Source: Tillandsia leiboldiana
Taxonomy: Eukaryota > Streptophyta > Magnoliopsida > Poales > Bromeliaceae
Direction of reading: 5' to 3'
DNA: 64,000 bases
Assembly: GCA_029204045.2 (NCBI GenBank)
Contig: CM055060.1
Span: 54,726,177-54,790,176 of the forward strand
Notes under the pieces: generated by a model
Told to the model about the DNA's origin: nothing
What the model saw: only the letters and a program-made list of their open reading frames with translations
Databases searched by the model: none
Program-made: the position numbers and the translations under genes
In this document: piece by piece, positions 48,849 through 62,879 of the stretch
How the letters are laid out: every line of letters begins with the position of its first letter
Numbering within the stretch: the stretch's first letter is position 1

Positions 48849-49435
48849 TCATTTGCCGGTGACATCCTCCAAGAGCTTATACCTCCGAACTTTACCTCTG
48901 AACCCGCGCTTCACCCTCCCCATCCTCGGCGAGAGCTCCTCGACCGCTTTCTCCGGCGCTCTGTGCTTCTTGATGGGCTTGTCGCGTTCGGAGACGAACG
49001 CACTTCTCTGCAGCGTAGCGTTGTTATCATCGGAGGACGAAACTGATATGATCTTGTGATGATCATGATCTCCCACATGTGGCCTCACTACTTCCTCCCT
49101 CAAGCACCAGTTGCATGCTCGGTACGTCGTAGCTCTTGGGTATAGGTTGCTGCAGTATCTGATATGACCGAGAAAATTAAAGACCATGTTATATTACCAA
49201 GATACATACATATAAATAATATATACTTAATTGTCACCAAAAATATGATCTCGTAGATAAGTTAGGATACAATTTACGCTGACTCTTACTTGTGTTGGGA
49301 TCTAACGAGGCAGATCTTGCACTTAAACAGCTCTCGGGGCAGCCCGTGGTCGCCGCACATGCAACAAATCACCGTCGCCGCCAACGCCGGTGACGGAGAT
49401 TGAGAGGGTGCACAACTACCTTTGCCCATGATCAT
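48849..49435 (-). CDS. Small PHD-like zinc-finger protein
   Basis: Two exons on the minus strand, 49435-49290 and 49158-48849, join in frame to 151 residues. The zinc module has a C4-H-C3 pattern: C24, C27, C39, C42, H48, C51, C64 and C67, within ICCMCGDHGLPRELFKC, SQHKYCSNLYP and CNWCLREE. This matches from memory a plant RING/FYVE/PHD-superfamily group typified by CCMCGDVGFPDKLFRC. The C-terminal half is serine-rich then basic (VKRGFRGKVRRYKLLEDV), suggesting nuclear location. The exact role is not known to me. A second in-frame ATG at 49429 is also possible. In the gene's sense a (CT)n tract lies just upstream (49463-49486), probably in the leader. Confidence 0.85.
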
Positions 49436-49945
49436 ACATAGGAGATAAAATATACAATATATATAGAGAGAGAGAGAGAGAGAGAGCGCGCTAGGCTAAG
49501 GGAGGATTCTCTCTCCCTTGTTTTTTTTTTTTTTTCCCCTCTTTAGGTGGAGGAAATTAAAGAGAGAAAGGTGTGAGGAGGAAAAAAGGGTTGTGGTGGG
49601 GACTAAGGAGAAACAATATTACACATCTTCTTCAGCCCCATAAATTTTGTGGGTAGAGGTCCCTTTCGAAGTGACCTCTTGAGGGAGAAAAAAATGGAGA
49701 TGAGGGGGGCCATGACCCATGAAGAGTGGGGAGAGAGAAAGGCATGGGAGCGGATACCATGCGCTTAGAGAAAGTGTGGTTCGACTAATTTTTGCCTCAC
49801 GAATCTTTCTTTGTTTCTATGACGTATAAGCCACTGCATTTAGACAAGTACCCTTTTGAGTCATAAGTGAAGCATAGACATAAACTATAAAGTAAGATCG
49901 GAACCTTTCCTAAGATGACTCATCAAAATATTTATATTTATTAAA

Positions 49946-50000
49946 GCACCACCACCACCACCACCACCACCACCACCACAACAACAACAACAACAACAAA
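49946..50000 (+). repeat. (CAC)n-(CAA)n compound microsatellite
   Basis: About 33 bp of ACC/CAC units run into about 20 bp of ACA/CAA units. Confidence 0.9.
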
Positions 50001-50738
50001 AAAGGAAAAACCTTTTGCTTTTCTTCTCATGGTTTAGCCTATCTTTTACTTAATTTACCATTTTACAATAATTTACAGATCATTGGGTGGCAAAATATAG
50101 TACTTAATTTAGGAACTAGCTATAAACTGTATTTAACTATCTATGATTTGTAAAATATTTTGCTTTACTACAATATTTTATAATTGGTCTTTATAATAAA
50201 ATGAAAATAAGATAAAATAAAAGTATGTTAAACTATAAGAAAATTACTTGAATTCTATCTAATGGTAGAGGTTCTCATGATCAAATCATAAAAGAATCCA
50301 ATATGGGTCCGAGTATGGCTTTATTTGGGCTTTTAGGTGGCTTGGGCAATGAGTCCATTTGGTACAGCCCCCTAACAAGCCGAGTACGTACAACGGTTTA
50401 AATTTAATGTGGGTCTTTAATTCTTAAGTCTCCTCTATTTTTAAATTTTCTATATATTCGTGAATTAATATTTCATTAAAAAAAAAAGATGAGATGAATC
50501 AGCTACGATCTATTTGACTCGTGACAATTCAACTCCAAAAATAAGTAGTAAATTATGTTCTTATCAATGTAAATTATATTTACAACAATAAAAAAAAAAA
50601 AGTAAACATGTAAAATAGAGAATGGATAGTTCTTTAATTAATGTAAAAAATCAACACGGATACTCCAGATGTAATAATTTCCTTTTTTTTTTTATTTCCA
50701 ACGACGAGAACTTTACAAGTGGCGCAGGAAAATAAATG

Positions 50739-50818
<80 letters not shown>

Positions 50819-51300
50819 TAATTGTTTTCTAGATCTCACTGCAGGTTGATATTTCCTGGCCTGGATAATATTCAAGTTGCTTTCGGAAATGAATTTATTT
50901 TTGGTACATCAACTGAGTCCAGCGGTTAGAAGTTAGAACCGTACGATTTTAATTAGTTAAAAAAAATTATATTATACGAACTAAAACATAATTAACATAT
51001 AATTCATAAAAATATCAATAAAAAATAAAATGCAACCTTTTAATTATACTGCTATATCTCCAACTACATTCGATTAACATGCGCAGATAATTATATCAAA
51101 GAAAAAGAAATTAAATTTATATCTAATTTGATCAAAATCTGAGAGGGAGATAACAACATTCTTCTTAATTAATTAATTAGCTACAACAGATATTGCTCCC
51201 ATATTAATTATCATCACAAACTAATTAATTAGGGCCATATAATCTCTATGTTAGAGATTGTACATGTGAAGGGTTTTAATTGATGGTCTTTGTTGCCCTA
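50001..51300. other. Intergenic, no gene recognised
   Basis: AT-rich, with a (TA)n tract at 50739-50806 and nothing else identifiable. Confidence 0.4.
50739..50806. repeat. (TA)n microsatellite
   Basis: About 68 bp of TA repeats followed by a few GTAT units. Confidence 0.95.
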
Positions 51301-51468
51301 GTTGTTATCCGTACATTCGAAATTGGGTGTATGATATACACTCAATCTATTATGGAGTGGAAACTTCTTTACATCATTTCGAAGTAATCAGTAAAATTTA
51401 TTTCATCTCAAAATAAGTGGAGTATGAAATGTACACACGATTTCGAATGTATACTAAGAGCATTTTCC
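51300..51468. mobile_element. Diverged MULE-type MITE (copy F)
   Basis: The layout matches the family: a GGGTGTATGATATACACTC hairpin on the left, a central CATTTCGAAGTAATCAG, GTGGAGTATGAAATGTACAC on the right, and an end GAGCATTTTCC. The termini are weak and no duplication is visible. Confidence 0.5.
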
Positions 51469-52515
<1,047 letters not shown>

Positions 52516-52998
52516 TATTTTGTTAGTGCACTTTTTTCGTGTTTTCTATTCATGGATTAAATACTTAGCTCGCTTGTTTTCTTATGATACGGATGAAATA
52601 AAAGATTAATAGCTGAGATCGATGAGCCTTTGATATTAAAGGATTATTGAGAGGTTTTGAGGAAACCATGCATTGAACTCGATCCAAGTGCCACAGAGTC
52701 TCTAGACTTGGTGAGTTCGTTAATTGTAATTATGTACCTAATTTTCTTTCTAATGTCTCTACGTGCCAATTCTTATATTGAAAAGCAAGCTCTTTCTTAA
52801 ATAACAATAATAATACTGTACTGATGAAATTAATCTACTCTTTAACTTGGATTGGTCAAGCTCATGAATTCTTGCTACATTAATCCACACTATTGTTTAG
52901 TGTTCCATGCATGATGCCTTAAATGGCAGTGAATTGTAGCACAAATATCTGCGAAATTTATAAATAAAAAATGAGACGAAATGACACGTATTGACATG

Positions 52999-53001
<3 letters not shown>

Positions 53002-53075
<74 letters not shown>
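53002..53075. repeat. (TA)n microsatellite
   Basis: About 74 bp of TA repeats. Confidence 0.95.
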
Positions 53076-53077
<2 letters not shown>

Positions 53078-53461
53078 AATGCAGATTAGAAAAATTAACT
53101 TGGAGGTGATGCTCAAGTTTCTGCAGAAGATTATTGAAGGCGACATATCTTTTGGATGCAGCAACATTAATCGATCGGGATGTCAAGGAGAAGGAAGTGT
53201 GCTTAATTTAACCCCCCCTTAATTGCTTATTCTCCCACAATTAATGATGGTGTGCATGTACGTTGAGATTATTAAAGACAAGTTATATTGCGTCCTCTAA
53301 TACGCTGTCCTGGCTCGTGCAGTATACATCTTGGAACTTTCACATATTATATCTGTTGTACTAAAACTTGCTGCATGTGTACTATAACTAAACAGTACTG
53401 TAACTATATTTATAACTATTTCTGAATAGATCCAATAATCAATAATTTATACTTCTCCTAT

Positions 53462-53735
53462 TACTACAACAAAATTAGATTATAGAAATACATGTTTGTG
53501 ATATTTTTGCATAAGTGTTCTATCTATATTTCATTTATATTCAAAATTAGGCTATAAGGACACATTATAAAAATATGTCGCTATACACCCTAGCGACGGC
53601 ACATATAACAATAATTACAATAAGTGTCGGTATTTTTGTCAGCGATACTTTTTTTAGATTTTAGAAATACTTAAAAATATCGCTATAGTCTAATTTTGCT
53701 TAAAAGTATTGCTATAACCTAATTTTATTATAGTG
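53462..53735. mobile_element. CACTA-type MITE (older copy)
   Basis: It matches the 62880-63137 element along most of its length, including TCGCTATACACCCTAGCGAC. The ends are TACTACAACAAAATTAG (first C changed to T) and TTTTATTATAGTG. It is flanked by TAT on both sides, a 3-bp duplication as expected for CACTA elements. An extra AAAGTATTGCTATAACC piece lies near the right end. Confidence 0.82.
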
Positions 53736-53876
53736 TATCTATCTATATATCTGTATATTTAACTCGTATACATTTAATTTTATTGATCTCTTAAGCATCA
53801 AGAAAAGCGAATGCATCTCATCATCTATCTGTTGGAAATCAGTTCAACTTGGAATTAATATAACAAATATGGGTTA

Positions 53877-53882
<6 letters not shown>

Positions 53883-53918
<36 letters not shown>
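53883..53918. repeat. 36-bp poly-T run
   Basis: Uninterrupted T run followed by GAA repeats. It could be the tail of a minus-strand retroposon, but no body was recognised. Confidence 0.9.
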
Positions 53919-53919
<1 letters not shown>

Positions 53920-53973
53920 AAGAAGAAGAAGAAGAACAAGGCCGGATTCGAACTAGGTAGGGCTTATGTAATT

Positions 53974-54154
53974 GAGCTATTCTACATATACATTCCATTT
54001 GAGGCCCATTTGGGATGTATATCCTACACCTAGCCCTTCTAGGATAGATATTTATTCACTCGTCATTTCGAAGTGAAGAGTGGAATTCATCTCACTCTAG
54101 AATAGGTGGGGTATAAGATGTACACTCAAATGAGATATACACTTAGCTTTTTTC
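53974..54154. mobile_element. MULE-type MITE (copy G)
   Basis: A 181-bp element with ends GAGCTATTCTACATATACA and ATATACACTTAGCTTTTTTC and a perfect 9-bp duplication, TATGTAATT, at 53965-53973 and 54155-54163. The centre has ATTTCGAAGTGAAGAGTGG and inverted GGATAG/CTAGAATAGG words like copy B. Confidence 0.85.
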
Positions 54155-54163
54155 TATGTAATT

Positions 54164-54780
54164 TGTTCAATTCCGTACATTATTATTTTCATAAAACATC
54201 TTTCCAAAAAAAAATTATTATTATTATGAAATTTCGGAAAATGAAATACTTTATATTTAAGATAATCATATAAAATTCATACTATCTAAAAAAATTATTT
54301 TCTAAATTCATTTATTCATACAATATATTTTTAGTAAATTTTTATTTGGGACAGTTTTAAATAAAATTATGAGAACATGCGTTATACAGAATAAGTTGGT
54401 GCAAAATAGTATAACAGAGCCCGGTTGCACTAGATTGACTAAATTGATTGTTTGTTGGTGGATTAGTTGAAAGATTTAAAATAACATGATTTTGAAAAAA
54501 AAAAAAACATGATTTAAAATACGAATTATGAAATCAGATATTTGATAATTAAGTAAATAAAATTTCTCTCGAATAAGCAATTCATTTTTTTCACGTAAAT
54601 TCAATTTTTTTTTTATTTATTTTGGTGATCGGCCAAGGTCTACTATTTAACTACTGTAGTCTAGTTCACATTTCTAAGTACTAATTAAGTGGATAGAGTA
54701 TTGTTTGCTTTCAAAAAAAAATAAAAATTATTTTAAAAAAATTACCATTCGTTGCAATTTCAATAATTAATCGTATGTGG
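54164..54780. other. AT-rich upstream region of the GRAM gene
   Basis: Low-complexity A/T sequence. Nothing recognised. Confidence 0.4.
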
Positions 54781-55024
54781 ATTGTGGAATCGGACCACTT
54801 GGGGTGGCCAACCACTCGGCGCGTCGTATTCCGAGCAGTTCAAACGTTCAAATAACTAGCCGTTACGGAACCGCCTCAATCTGCCACGTGGCACGCTCAG
54901 CATTACCCCAATGGAAACGGTAAACCGGTCGGGCCTCCACTTCGCCATTCGCATTCACACAAAGAGAGCGAAAACCGCTCTCCGCGTAAACGAATATTCC
55001 GATCCAGATTCGAACCCTCGCCCC

Positions 55025-56967
55025 ATGGATCCGACCGTCGATCACCCCCGCAAGGCCAAATCCGACGGCCCACATTCGCCCGACCGCGCCGCCCCCGTCG
55101 ACGCCGCCCCCTCTCCGCCTCCTCCTTTTGTACAGGTCTCCGAAAGCGTCCCAAAGCCCCCGTCCCCGCCGTCCGATCTCCCACCCACGGCCGATAAGCC
55201 CGCCACGTGGGGCCCTCCCGTCACCGCCATGCCGATGGACTCGAATCCCTACGTCGCCCCCTCCCCCCTCCAATCCTCGCCCAAGAAGAGTAATTTTTTA
55301 TTATTATTATTTATTCTGTTCAATTATTATTATTATTATTATAGATCAGTAGATTACGACACCAATTCGAATTTTAAATTTAGGATATTTATTTGTAATT
55401 TATTTATTTTTTTTTTAAAAAAAAAAAATTGGTTTAGATACGATGGATACGGTGAAGAATGTGTTAGCTCGATGGGGGAAGAAGATTGGGGAAGCGGCGA
55501 AGAAGACCGAGGATTTGTCGAAAAACACATGGCAGCATTGTAAGGATTCGTGATCTTAGATGACTAATTTTTTTGCTTGAGATTAATAACTCTCTGCTTC
55601 TTCTTCTTCTTTCTATTTGGTGTCGCTAATTAATAGAAAGTATTGCGCATCTTTAATTAACTATATGGAGACATATATATCAAGTGCTTACAATGAATCT
55701 TAATTGAGCAATATGGAGCTTAATTAATTAATCATTTAGGCCCTGTCATTCACAATTCCATATTATTTTTGCAACTTAATTAACACCAACAAGTGATATT
55801 AATTATTTTCAAAATCCAGTGAAGACCGGACCCAGTTTCGCTGATGCCGCCATGGGAAGAATAGCCCAAGGAACAAAAGTTATAGCAGAAGGCGGTTACG
55901 AAAAGATATATCGGCAGACGTTTGACGCGCAACCTGAGGAGCAGCTCAGAAAGTCCTACGCATGCTATCTATCAACATCCGCGGGTCCCGTGATGGGCGT
56001 TCTATACCTCTCCACGGCTAAACTCGCCTTTTGTAGCGACAATCCTCTTTCCTACGCGGCTGCAGATCAAACCGAGTGGAGCTATTATAAGGTATCGATC
56101 CGCCTCGCGGTCATGCACTTCATATTTACATTTGTGGACAGTTTATTGTTTTATAAGAATGACCATTTGCGAATATCACAAAACGATTAATTCCTACACC
56201 AGATGGATAATCTGAATGTAAAGTTGTTCTCAGAATACTACGCCTTTAATTACCTAGTTTCACTATTTTATTTCAATGTCAACATCTTCTGGTTTGTTAA
56301 TGCGGTGCGGGGGTTATGTTGTTTCTTCCCTTCCCTTCCCTTACAATAAAAGAAAGCATTGGGGCTTTGCCGATTAGTCAGTCAGTAGGGTTAATGCAGC
56401 TTGACTGCTGCACCATTCAAGTTCAGCTTCTGTACTGAAAGAGTCTAGACAGAAGAGAGAGAGAGACAGATTATATATATATATATATATGCTCCAATCA
56501 ACCATGGTTATTCTGTTAACTAATGCAGTATTTTTACTATGATTATGATTATGATTATGATCTGATGGTATAAAACTTGTTGAAATCACAGCTCTAGATC
56601 CTACAATTCGGCCTCTAAGGTGTCATTCTTAGTTTTACGTGTTTGAAGAATGTAAACTTGCAGCAGCTGCTCTTTGTTGTTTGCAACTAATCACTTGCTC
56701 CTCTTTCCTTCTATTTTGTTATCTCGTTTTATAGGCGAATAATATGTCAAAGTCGCTTTCTCCTTGAATATGAAACAGGTGGTTATCCCTTTACGTCAGC
56801 TAAGGGCAGCAAATCCTTCAGGTAGTAAAGCGAATTCTGCAGAAAAGTTCATTCAGATCGTCTCCGTGGACAACCATGAGTTTTGGTTTATGGGTTTTCT
56901 GAACTACGATAGCGCCGTAAAGAACCTTCAAGAAGCTTTGATTGGCGCGCCGATTTCGCAACCTTAG
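55025..56967 (+). CDS. GEM-like GRAM-domain protein (GER5-like)
   Basis: Four exons, 55025-55289, 55438-55539, 55820-56091 and 56779-56967, give 275 residues. Residues 1-88 are proline-rich and end MDSNPYVAPSPLQSSPKK. Then come TVKNVLARWGKKIGEAAKKT and NTWQHLKTGPSFADAAMGRI, typical of the GEM-like family. The GRAM domain spans about residues 150-270, with SYACYLSTSAGPVMGVLYLS, FCSDNPLSY, WSYYKVVIPLRQLRAANPS and NHEFWFMGFLNYDSAVKNLQ. By recall this is closest to Arabidopsis GEM-related 5, linked to ABA and stress responses and reproductive development. GRAM domains bind lipid or protein at membranes. The start at 55025 (CCCCATGG) is preferred. An in-frame ATG at 54911 would add 38 residues without family features. 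Exon 1 is GC-rich. Confidence 0.92.
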
Positions 56968-57169
56968 AGATTTAGATTGCTTTGTGATCTTCAAGGTGAT
57001 TTCTGCGGGTCCCCGAAGAATTCCTATAATTATATATATATATATTCTGCTACATTGAATTTAGTTGGAGAGCCACCATCTGTTGTAGCCATTGATGGTT
57101 TCACTTTACATAATAGATCTGTGCCACCTTTGTGGTATATGATATTTTTATACTATACAAAATAGTTAC

Positions 57170-57755
57170 TCATTGATTTTTACTAGTTAATTAAAATAGA
57201 TGTTCTCATTTGTAATGTGTGCCTATAACAAATGTATGTTTTTTCCTGCTTGCCCATTACATGAAAGAGCCCAATCTTTAAATATTTACAACAATAACAA
57301 AACATAAAAAGAAAATGTACGTACGTAAGTAGAGTTCAAACATGATTAAAATGTAAATCTACAATAAATTGTACCAAATGTCAAAATACAATACAGATGG
57401 GAAGGAAAAAAAAAAAAAAAAAAAAAAGGCAAAATGTTTGAATGAGAAGCACAGAAGCTATTGGAGATTTTAAATTTGAAATATAATTAATTAGCTGGGA
57501 ATAATTTTGGTCTAATTCAATGGATGATGGAGTGAATGTTCTGTAAGGTAGGGACAGCTGTCCCTATGTTTACCTGCAATTAAAAATTAAAAATTAAAAA
57601 TTAAAAATTATTGAACATAAAAGATACCTTCAAATACACACTGTTTCCTTTGAACGCCTTTTCCTCTGATACGTCGGTATCAACCTTGAGAGCAGCAGTA
57701 GCAAGAGGCCCTACTCTTCATTCGCTTTAAAAAGGTGAATACAACATTTAATTTT

Positions 57756-57808
<53 letters not shown>

Positions 57809-58383
57809 AAATTATTTATCTCTATAAAAAATAATTTTAAAATAACTATTTATCTTCAAAAAATTTATTTTTAAAATCACATAGTATCAAAATCGAAAGT
57901 TTTCATTAGCTTTTATCTATTTAATTCAAATTCCTTATCGAATGTGACATAAGATGCGAGTCAATTGCACATACAGTCCAAATATTCTTCTCCATACACT
58001 AAAGTGAGACAACCTTGCATAGGAAACACTGGAAAATTCACCGACCACTGTGGCTTGGACATGGACCGAGCACTATGAAGCCAAAAATGAACTACTATTC
58101 CACTGTAGACTCAAGTGAGGGTTGTTCGAGCCATACAAAGTGGCATGCATCTTGACTTTGCCTTTTAAAAAAAAAAAAATAAAATAAAAAAATTGGAGGG
58201 CCAAATTAAGCTTCATGCTTGCTCGTTGGCACCCACCCATTGGCGCGAGAAATTATTGCATGGACCTAGTCCACCACGTCAGCTGTGGACCACATCAAAT
58301 CACAAAACATTTCCATGGATTAGATAATTTATTGTTAAGTATATCTCTAAGCAAATTAATTTCTATAGGATTATAATGGTCGT
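57170..58383. other. Intergenic, no gene recognised
   Basis: Contains a poly-A run at about 57409-57427, four AAAAATT-type units near 57580-57612 and a (TA)n tract at 57759-57802. Confidence 0.4.
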
Positions 58384-58386
58384 TTA

Positions 58387-59076
58387 GGCCCCGTTTGGTT
58401 CGGGGATAAATTTTTGAGATATAAATTTTTTTATACCTGGGATAGCTTTCTATTCCGGGATAATGAAGTATAAAAGTTAAATTGCGTTTGGTTGAAAAGT
58501 TGGTATTCTCTGGAATAGTTAAAATTGTGTTTGGTTAAAATTATGGGATAGTAAAGAATAGTGGAAAAAGAAGATATAATTTTTTTACAAAATGCCAATT
58601 TTGCTCTTATCTTTTTTTATAGAAAAATTAATTTAATTATTATATTAAAATTAAAGCAATTTAATTATAAGTAAAAAATTATATCTTACCTAAAAAAATA
58701 ATATTTTTTATTTTATTGTATATTTTAGTAAATTTAAAATTCAAATTTTAGATAGCTATAGATTGAAAATTAAAGTAAAAATTTTAAAAATCAAAGTTCA
58801 CATAACAGGAATTAGAAATAAAGGTGCAAACATAAAAAATATCAAAGTAAGTTACATAGCCTCAAGTTCAATGATAATCACATATATGTAAGTCACATAG
58901 CCTTATTCTCCTATTCCCCACCCCCTTTGGGATAAATCTTAACGGGTTATTCTAGAATAACCCGTTAAGAGGGGGATAAAAAAAAAATTTATCCCCTGTC
59001 TTTTTGGTATGGTGTTTGGCAAGAATAGGGGGATAAAGGGGGTTATTCCCCCTTTATCCCCCAACCAAATACTGCC
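58387..59076. mobile_element. Non-autonomous PIF/Harbinger-type element
   Basis: The 690-bp element starts GGCCCCGTTTGGTTCGGGGA and ends CCCCCAACCAAATACTGCC, an imperfect inverted repeat. The flanks are TTA on both sides (58384-58386 and 59077-59079), the 3-bp duplication of this superfamily. The interior is AT-rich with secondary inverted words (TTAACGGGTTATTC and GAATAACCCGTTAA). No transposase is present. Confidence 0.85.
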
Positions 59077-59385
59077 TTAGAGCCTATTTGAATGTATTGG
59101 TAGCGCAGAACATATCCTACCCCGAAGTCATTTTTACATAATACACAAAAATAATTTCGTTGATAAAATACATATTCTCTAATAAAAGAAAGTTGCAACA
59201 TCTTAAAAGAAACAAAAAAATATTTGGATTAAAAACACAGAAGAAAAATATCATAGTTAATTCTATATCTCTTTAGCTTTGTGTGATCATCAGTTGGTTC
59301 AAGCTCATGTAATTAACCTACCATTTGCACATGACTTTCATATCTATCGTAGCTATAAACCAAAGTATATATATATATATATATA

Positions 59386-59714
<329 letters not shown>

Positions 59715-59825
59715 TACACTGGTTTCTAAATCATTTCTTATTCAATTGATATATTGGGAAGATACTTAATTTGCTCCTCAAAATCCAGGTGTAGGGAATT
59801 ATTTTCACTTTGCTTGGAACACTTT

Positions 59826-60053
59826 ATGCATGTGCCTGAGAAGCCATTCTATCTGGAAAAAGCAGATGAGAAAAAGCTCCAAGGAAACATCAACTCCAGT
59901 ATCTTTTACGTGGAATCCTTCTATGAGGCACTAATTAAAAAGACCCATCGCAGGGTGGAAAAGGAGCTCGCACACTTCACCAAGCTTCAAGGGAGCATCT
60001 GGGGCGTGCCCATTCCACGCCTCATTTTTCTTTCTCAAAGCGTCCATGCATAA
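59826..60053 (+). pseudogene. Unrecognised coding-like fragment
   Basis: An open frame of 75 residues from an ATG (MHVPEKPFYLEKADEKKL at the start, with VESFYEALIKKTHRRVEKEL and TKLQGSIWGVPIPRLIF later) is GC-richer than its surroundings and has a mixed amino-acid content typical of real protein rather than repeat. The frame is open for about 70 bases upstream of the ATG too. I do not recognise the family. It could be a captured exon or a piece of a dead gene. Confidence 0.25.
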
Positions 60054-60489
60054 AAAGTGCTTAGTGACAAATGCGTTCAAAAGCAAGATAAGAGGTTAGT
60101 AAGTGGGTATATAAGTGGGTAACTGTAGTACTACTGAGATTATGGCTTAACTTCCCCAAAATAAATTAAAATAAAAATAAATAGTCACTTGCACTTTGAA
60201 TTTATGTTTCAATTATCTCTCTATATATATTATAAAATTTGTGTCGGTTATCCTCTCACTTTTTACCATTATTTCAGATTAGTTTGTAATTTCACTAATA
60301 TGAGTTGGTATAATGCTTTGCTTCACATCTCAATATCTATCTAAGTCGCAACTCAAAATTAATTAATAATAATAATTTAGATAGAAGCGATCTCTGTTCT
60401 TCTAATATTAAAAAATATAATAATTTTTATTCAATTTATATATTTTTTTTGTACTTATTATGACTATCTTTGTCTGCTAATTTATTTCT

Positions 60490-60492
<3 letters not shown>
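60054..60492. other. Intergenic, no gene recognised
   Basis: AT-rich, nothing identifiable. Confidence 0.35.

Positions 60493-60574
<82 letters not shown>
60493..60574. repeat. (TA)n microsatellite
   Basis: About 82 bp of TA repeats. Confidence 0.95.
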
Positions 60575-60577
<3 letters not shown>

Positions 60578-60995
60578 ATATCAACGTTATTAAATAGTTT
60601 TGAAAAAATTCAGTTTAAAGAGATGGTGAATTAATATCAGATATAGTCATATCAAAGAACTTAATTGCTTAGTACACTTTTTTTTTTTTTTATTTATCTA
60701 AACTTAATTTCCATACTTGTGTGTGCGCGCGCGCATAACGATGAGAGTTTCTATTCTCATACTATTTATTTGCATGCAAATTTATTATAGTGTTTTCATC
60801 TTCTCTTGTCAAGCAAATTCATTCGTGGTTTTGGGTTGCAAACACTGCGTCCTCAGCTAGTGCACGGATCTATCGAATAAAATTTGAGTTTAAAAAGACT
60901 TAATTAAAAGAATAAAACGGAATTAGAACTAAACAGAAGCTCAAATTGAGATCATTTTCAAAACAAGATTTTGCATGTTAGCATATGCACCCAGA

Positions 60996-61474
60996 TAGGG
61001 ATGGCAGCAGGTCGGAATACAAAATCCGACGGGATGGGGGTACTTTTCTTGTCCCCACCCCCACGGGTATTCGTGATGTCTGTCCCTACCAATCGAAGGA
61101 AAGTCCTTTCTGTCCCCGCAAAAATACTACAAATTAATTTACTTTTATTTTAGAATTTAATAAAATTTAATTTAATTTCACTTCAAATGATCTGTTTAAA
61201 CTTTATTCATTTATTATTATTTTTATTTATTTTAAAGTTATTAAGTATGACACATTAAATTACTGAAAATATATAACAATTAAATATTATTTAACTAATA
61301 TAATACGATTAAATTTAAAATAAATTAATAACTATATAATAGTATATTATATAATTTTAAAAATTCAAAAATTTTGTCTGTGCCTGCCTTGTCCATGTGA
61401 AGGGATCAGATAATTTCTCTCTGTCCCTATCCCTGTGGGGACAAAATTCTCTCCAAACCAGTCCCATGCTATTA
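60996..61474. mobile_element. Possible decayed transposon with GGGATGGCA-type end
   Basis: The left end is TAGGGATGGCAGCAGGTCGG. GC-rich outer parts (CCCACCCCCACGGGTATTCG on the left, GTCCCTATCCCTGTGGGGAC on the right) surround an AT-rich middle. The right end, CCAGTCCCATGCTATT, is a poor inverted match. Borders are uncertain. Confidence 0.35.
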
Positions 61475-61479
61475 AAAGT

Positions 61480-62090
61480 TTACATATGGATAGCATCACA
61501 TCAAATAATTATAAAATAGTAAAATAATTGATATATATATTAGTGGGTTCAAATCTAATAGACTTAAATTTAGATTGAACGAATTTTATCAGATATGCCG
61601 TATCCTTGGACTCGTGTGGCCTAGACTGGGTTTAAAGTTTTCTAACAAATAGTATCAGAGCCGATAATTTAATAATTTCGAGCTGCGCGTGTGATTAGTG
61701 TGGTGTGATTGAGCTAAGCTCTTACAGGTTAAATGTATAGGCTGAGATAGTACATTCAAAACCATCAGATTCGAGAGGCATAGGCTAATGAAGTGTACAG
61801 GCTCAAGAATTTTTCAGTACTGGGATAGATAAAAAGTGCATAGTCTCGGATGAGTGAGTTCGCTGTGACTCATGGATAAAAGAGTCGACAAGTAATTTGG
61901 TGCAATACTTAGAGGATAAAAAAATTTGTGTTCATGGAGAAGTTCAACATGTAAATAAGTTCATATCAAATAATTGTAAAATGTTTATAGTTACACATCA
62001 GATAATTATAAGAAGGTCAAAAAGGTTGATAAATACTAATGAGCTCATCAGACCTAATAAACATATATAAATTTTTAAGTTGAAACACAG
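61480..62090 (+). mobile_element. Possible decayed TRIM-like element
   Basis: At 61650-61661, TAGTATCAGAGC differs by one base from the initiator-Met primer site and follows a TTTCTAACA LTR-like end. Upstream words (CACATCAAATAATTATAAAA, then TAGTGGGTTCAAATCTAATA) recur in altered form at about 61990-62070 (CACATCAGATAATTATAAGA, then TAATGAGCTCATCAGACCTA), suggesting two degraded LTRs. No coding domain is present. Confidence 0.4.
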
Positions 62091-62366
62091 AACCTCATAA
62101 CATTAGCCTCATGACATAAGGGGGGGGGATAAATTAAAATCTAAAATTTGGGGCCTCCACTGCAACATAAATTTTTTTTTATTTTTTTTTATTTTTTCTA
62201 AAGCCAAAATATTCGACTCCTACACTCCAACTTAGTATGTAGTTCTACCAGCTGAGATTCGAATTCAAGATCCCACCTTAACCCTATTATTATGCACTCA
62301 CAACTAGAATTCCAGTAGTTTAGCACTATATATGCTTCAACAATTTAACACAACAACAATTTAACA

Positions 62367-62422
<56 letters not shown>

Positions 62423-62879
62423 AGCTAAGAGGCTAAGACCCAACCAACCACCTCCCATAAGGAGACATCCCTCCTCTGAGGGAACAAACATTTTGCATTC
62501 ATCATTCATGGTTGGGCTTTCTCCTCTTCTCTCTCCTCCATTATAAACCCCCTCTATGCCTACCCCCCCTATATAACCCCACAAAGCATAATGTGTCTCT
62601 GTGTAGAGTGGTGTAGGTAGTTGGAATTGGAATTAAAATTTTAAATTTAACACCTGGGTTTCTTTTTGGGTTCCTATCTTCTGGTGACTGTAACACTTTG
62701 GAACTCTTCGATTTCCGTCCCCTCCCTTGTGAATCACAGAATCAGTGCCCGAGACTTGAATCTACTGCTTGGACATGGTCTATATATTTACTCAATTCTA
62801 GACGTTTTATTTTAGTTTTTCCCACAAGCGCGCGCGCGCGCACAAAATGAAATGCATTGTAGCTTAATTAGGCCATGTT
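62091..62879. other. Intergenic with (CA)n and (GC)n microsatellites
   Basis: A (CA)n tract lies at about 62368-62418 and a short (GC)n run at about 62827-62841. No gene is recognised, although 62420-62640 has a CT-rich, leader-like look. Confidence 0.45.

Noticed and set aside
53883..53918. SINE or LINE tail marked by 36 T
   Set aside because: No retroposon body or target duplication could be found beside the run.
54911..55024. Longer N-terminus for the GRAM-domain protein
   Set aside because: The extra 38 residues lack family similarity. The ATG at 55025 has a better context.
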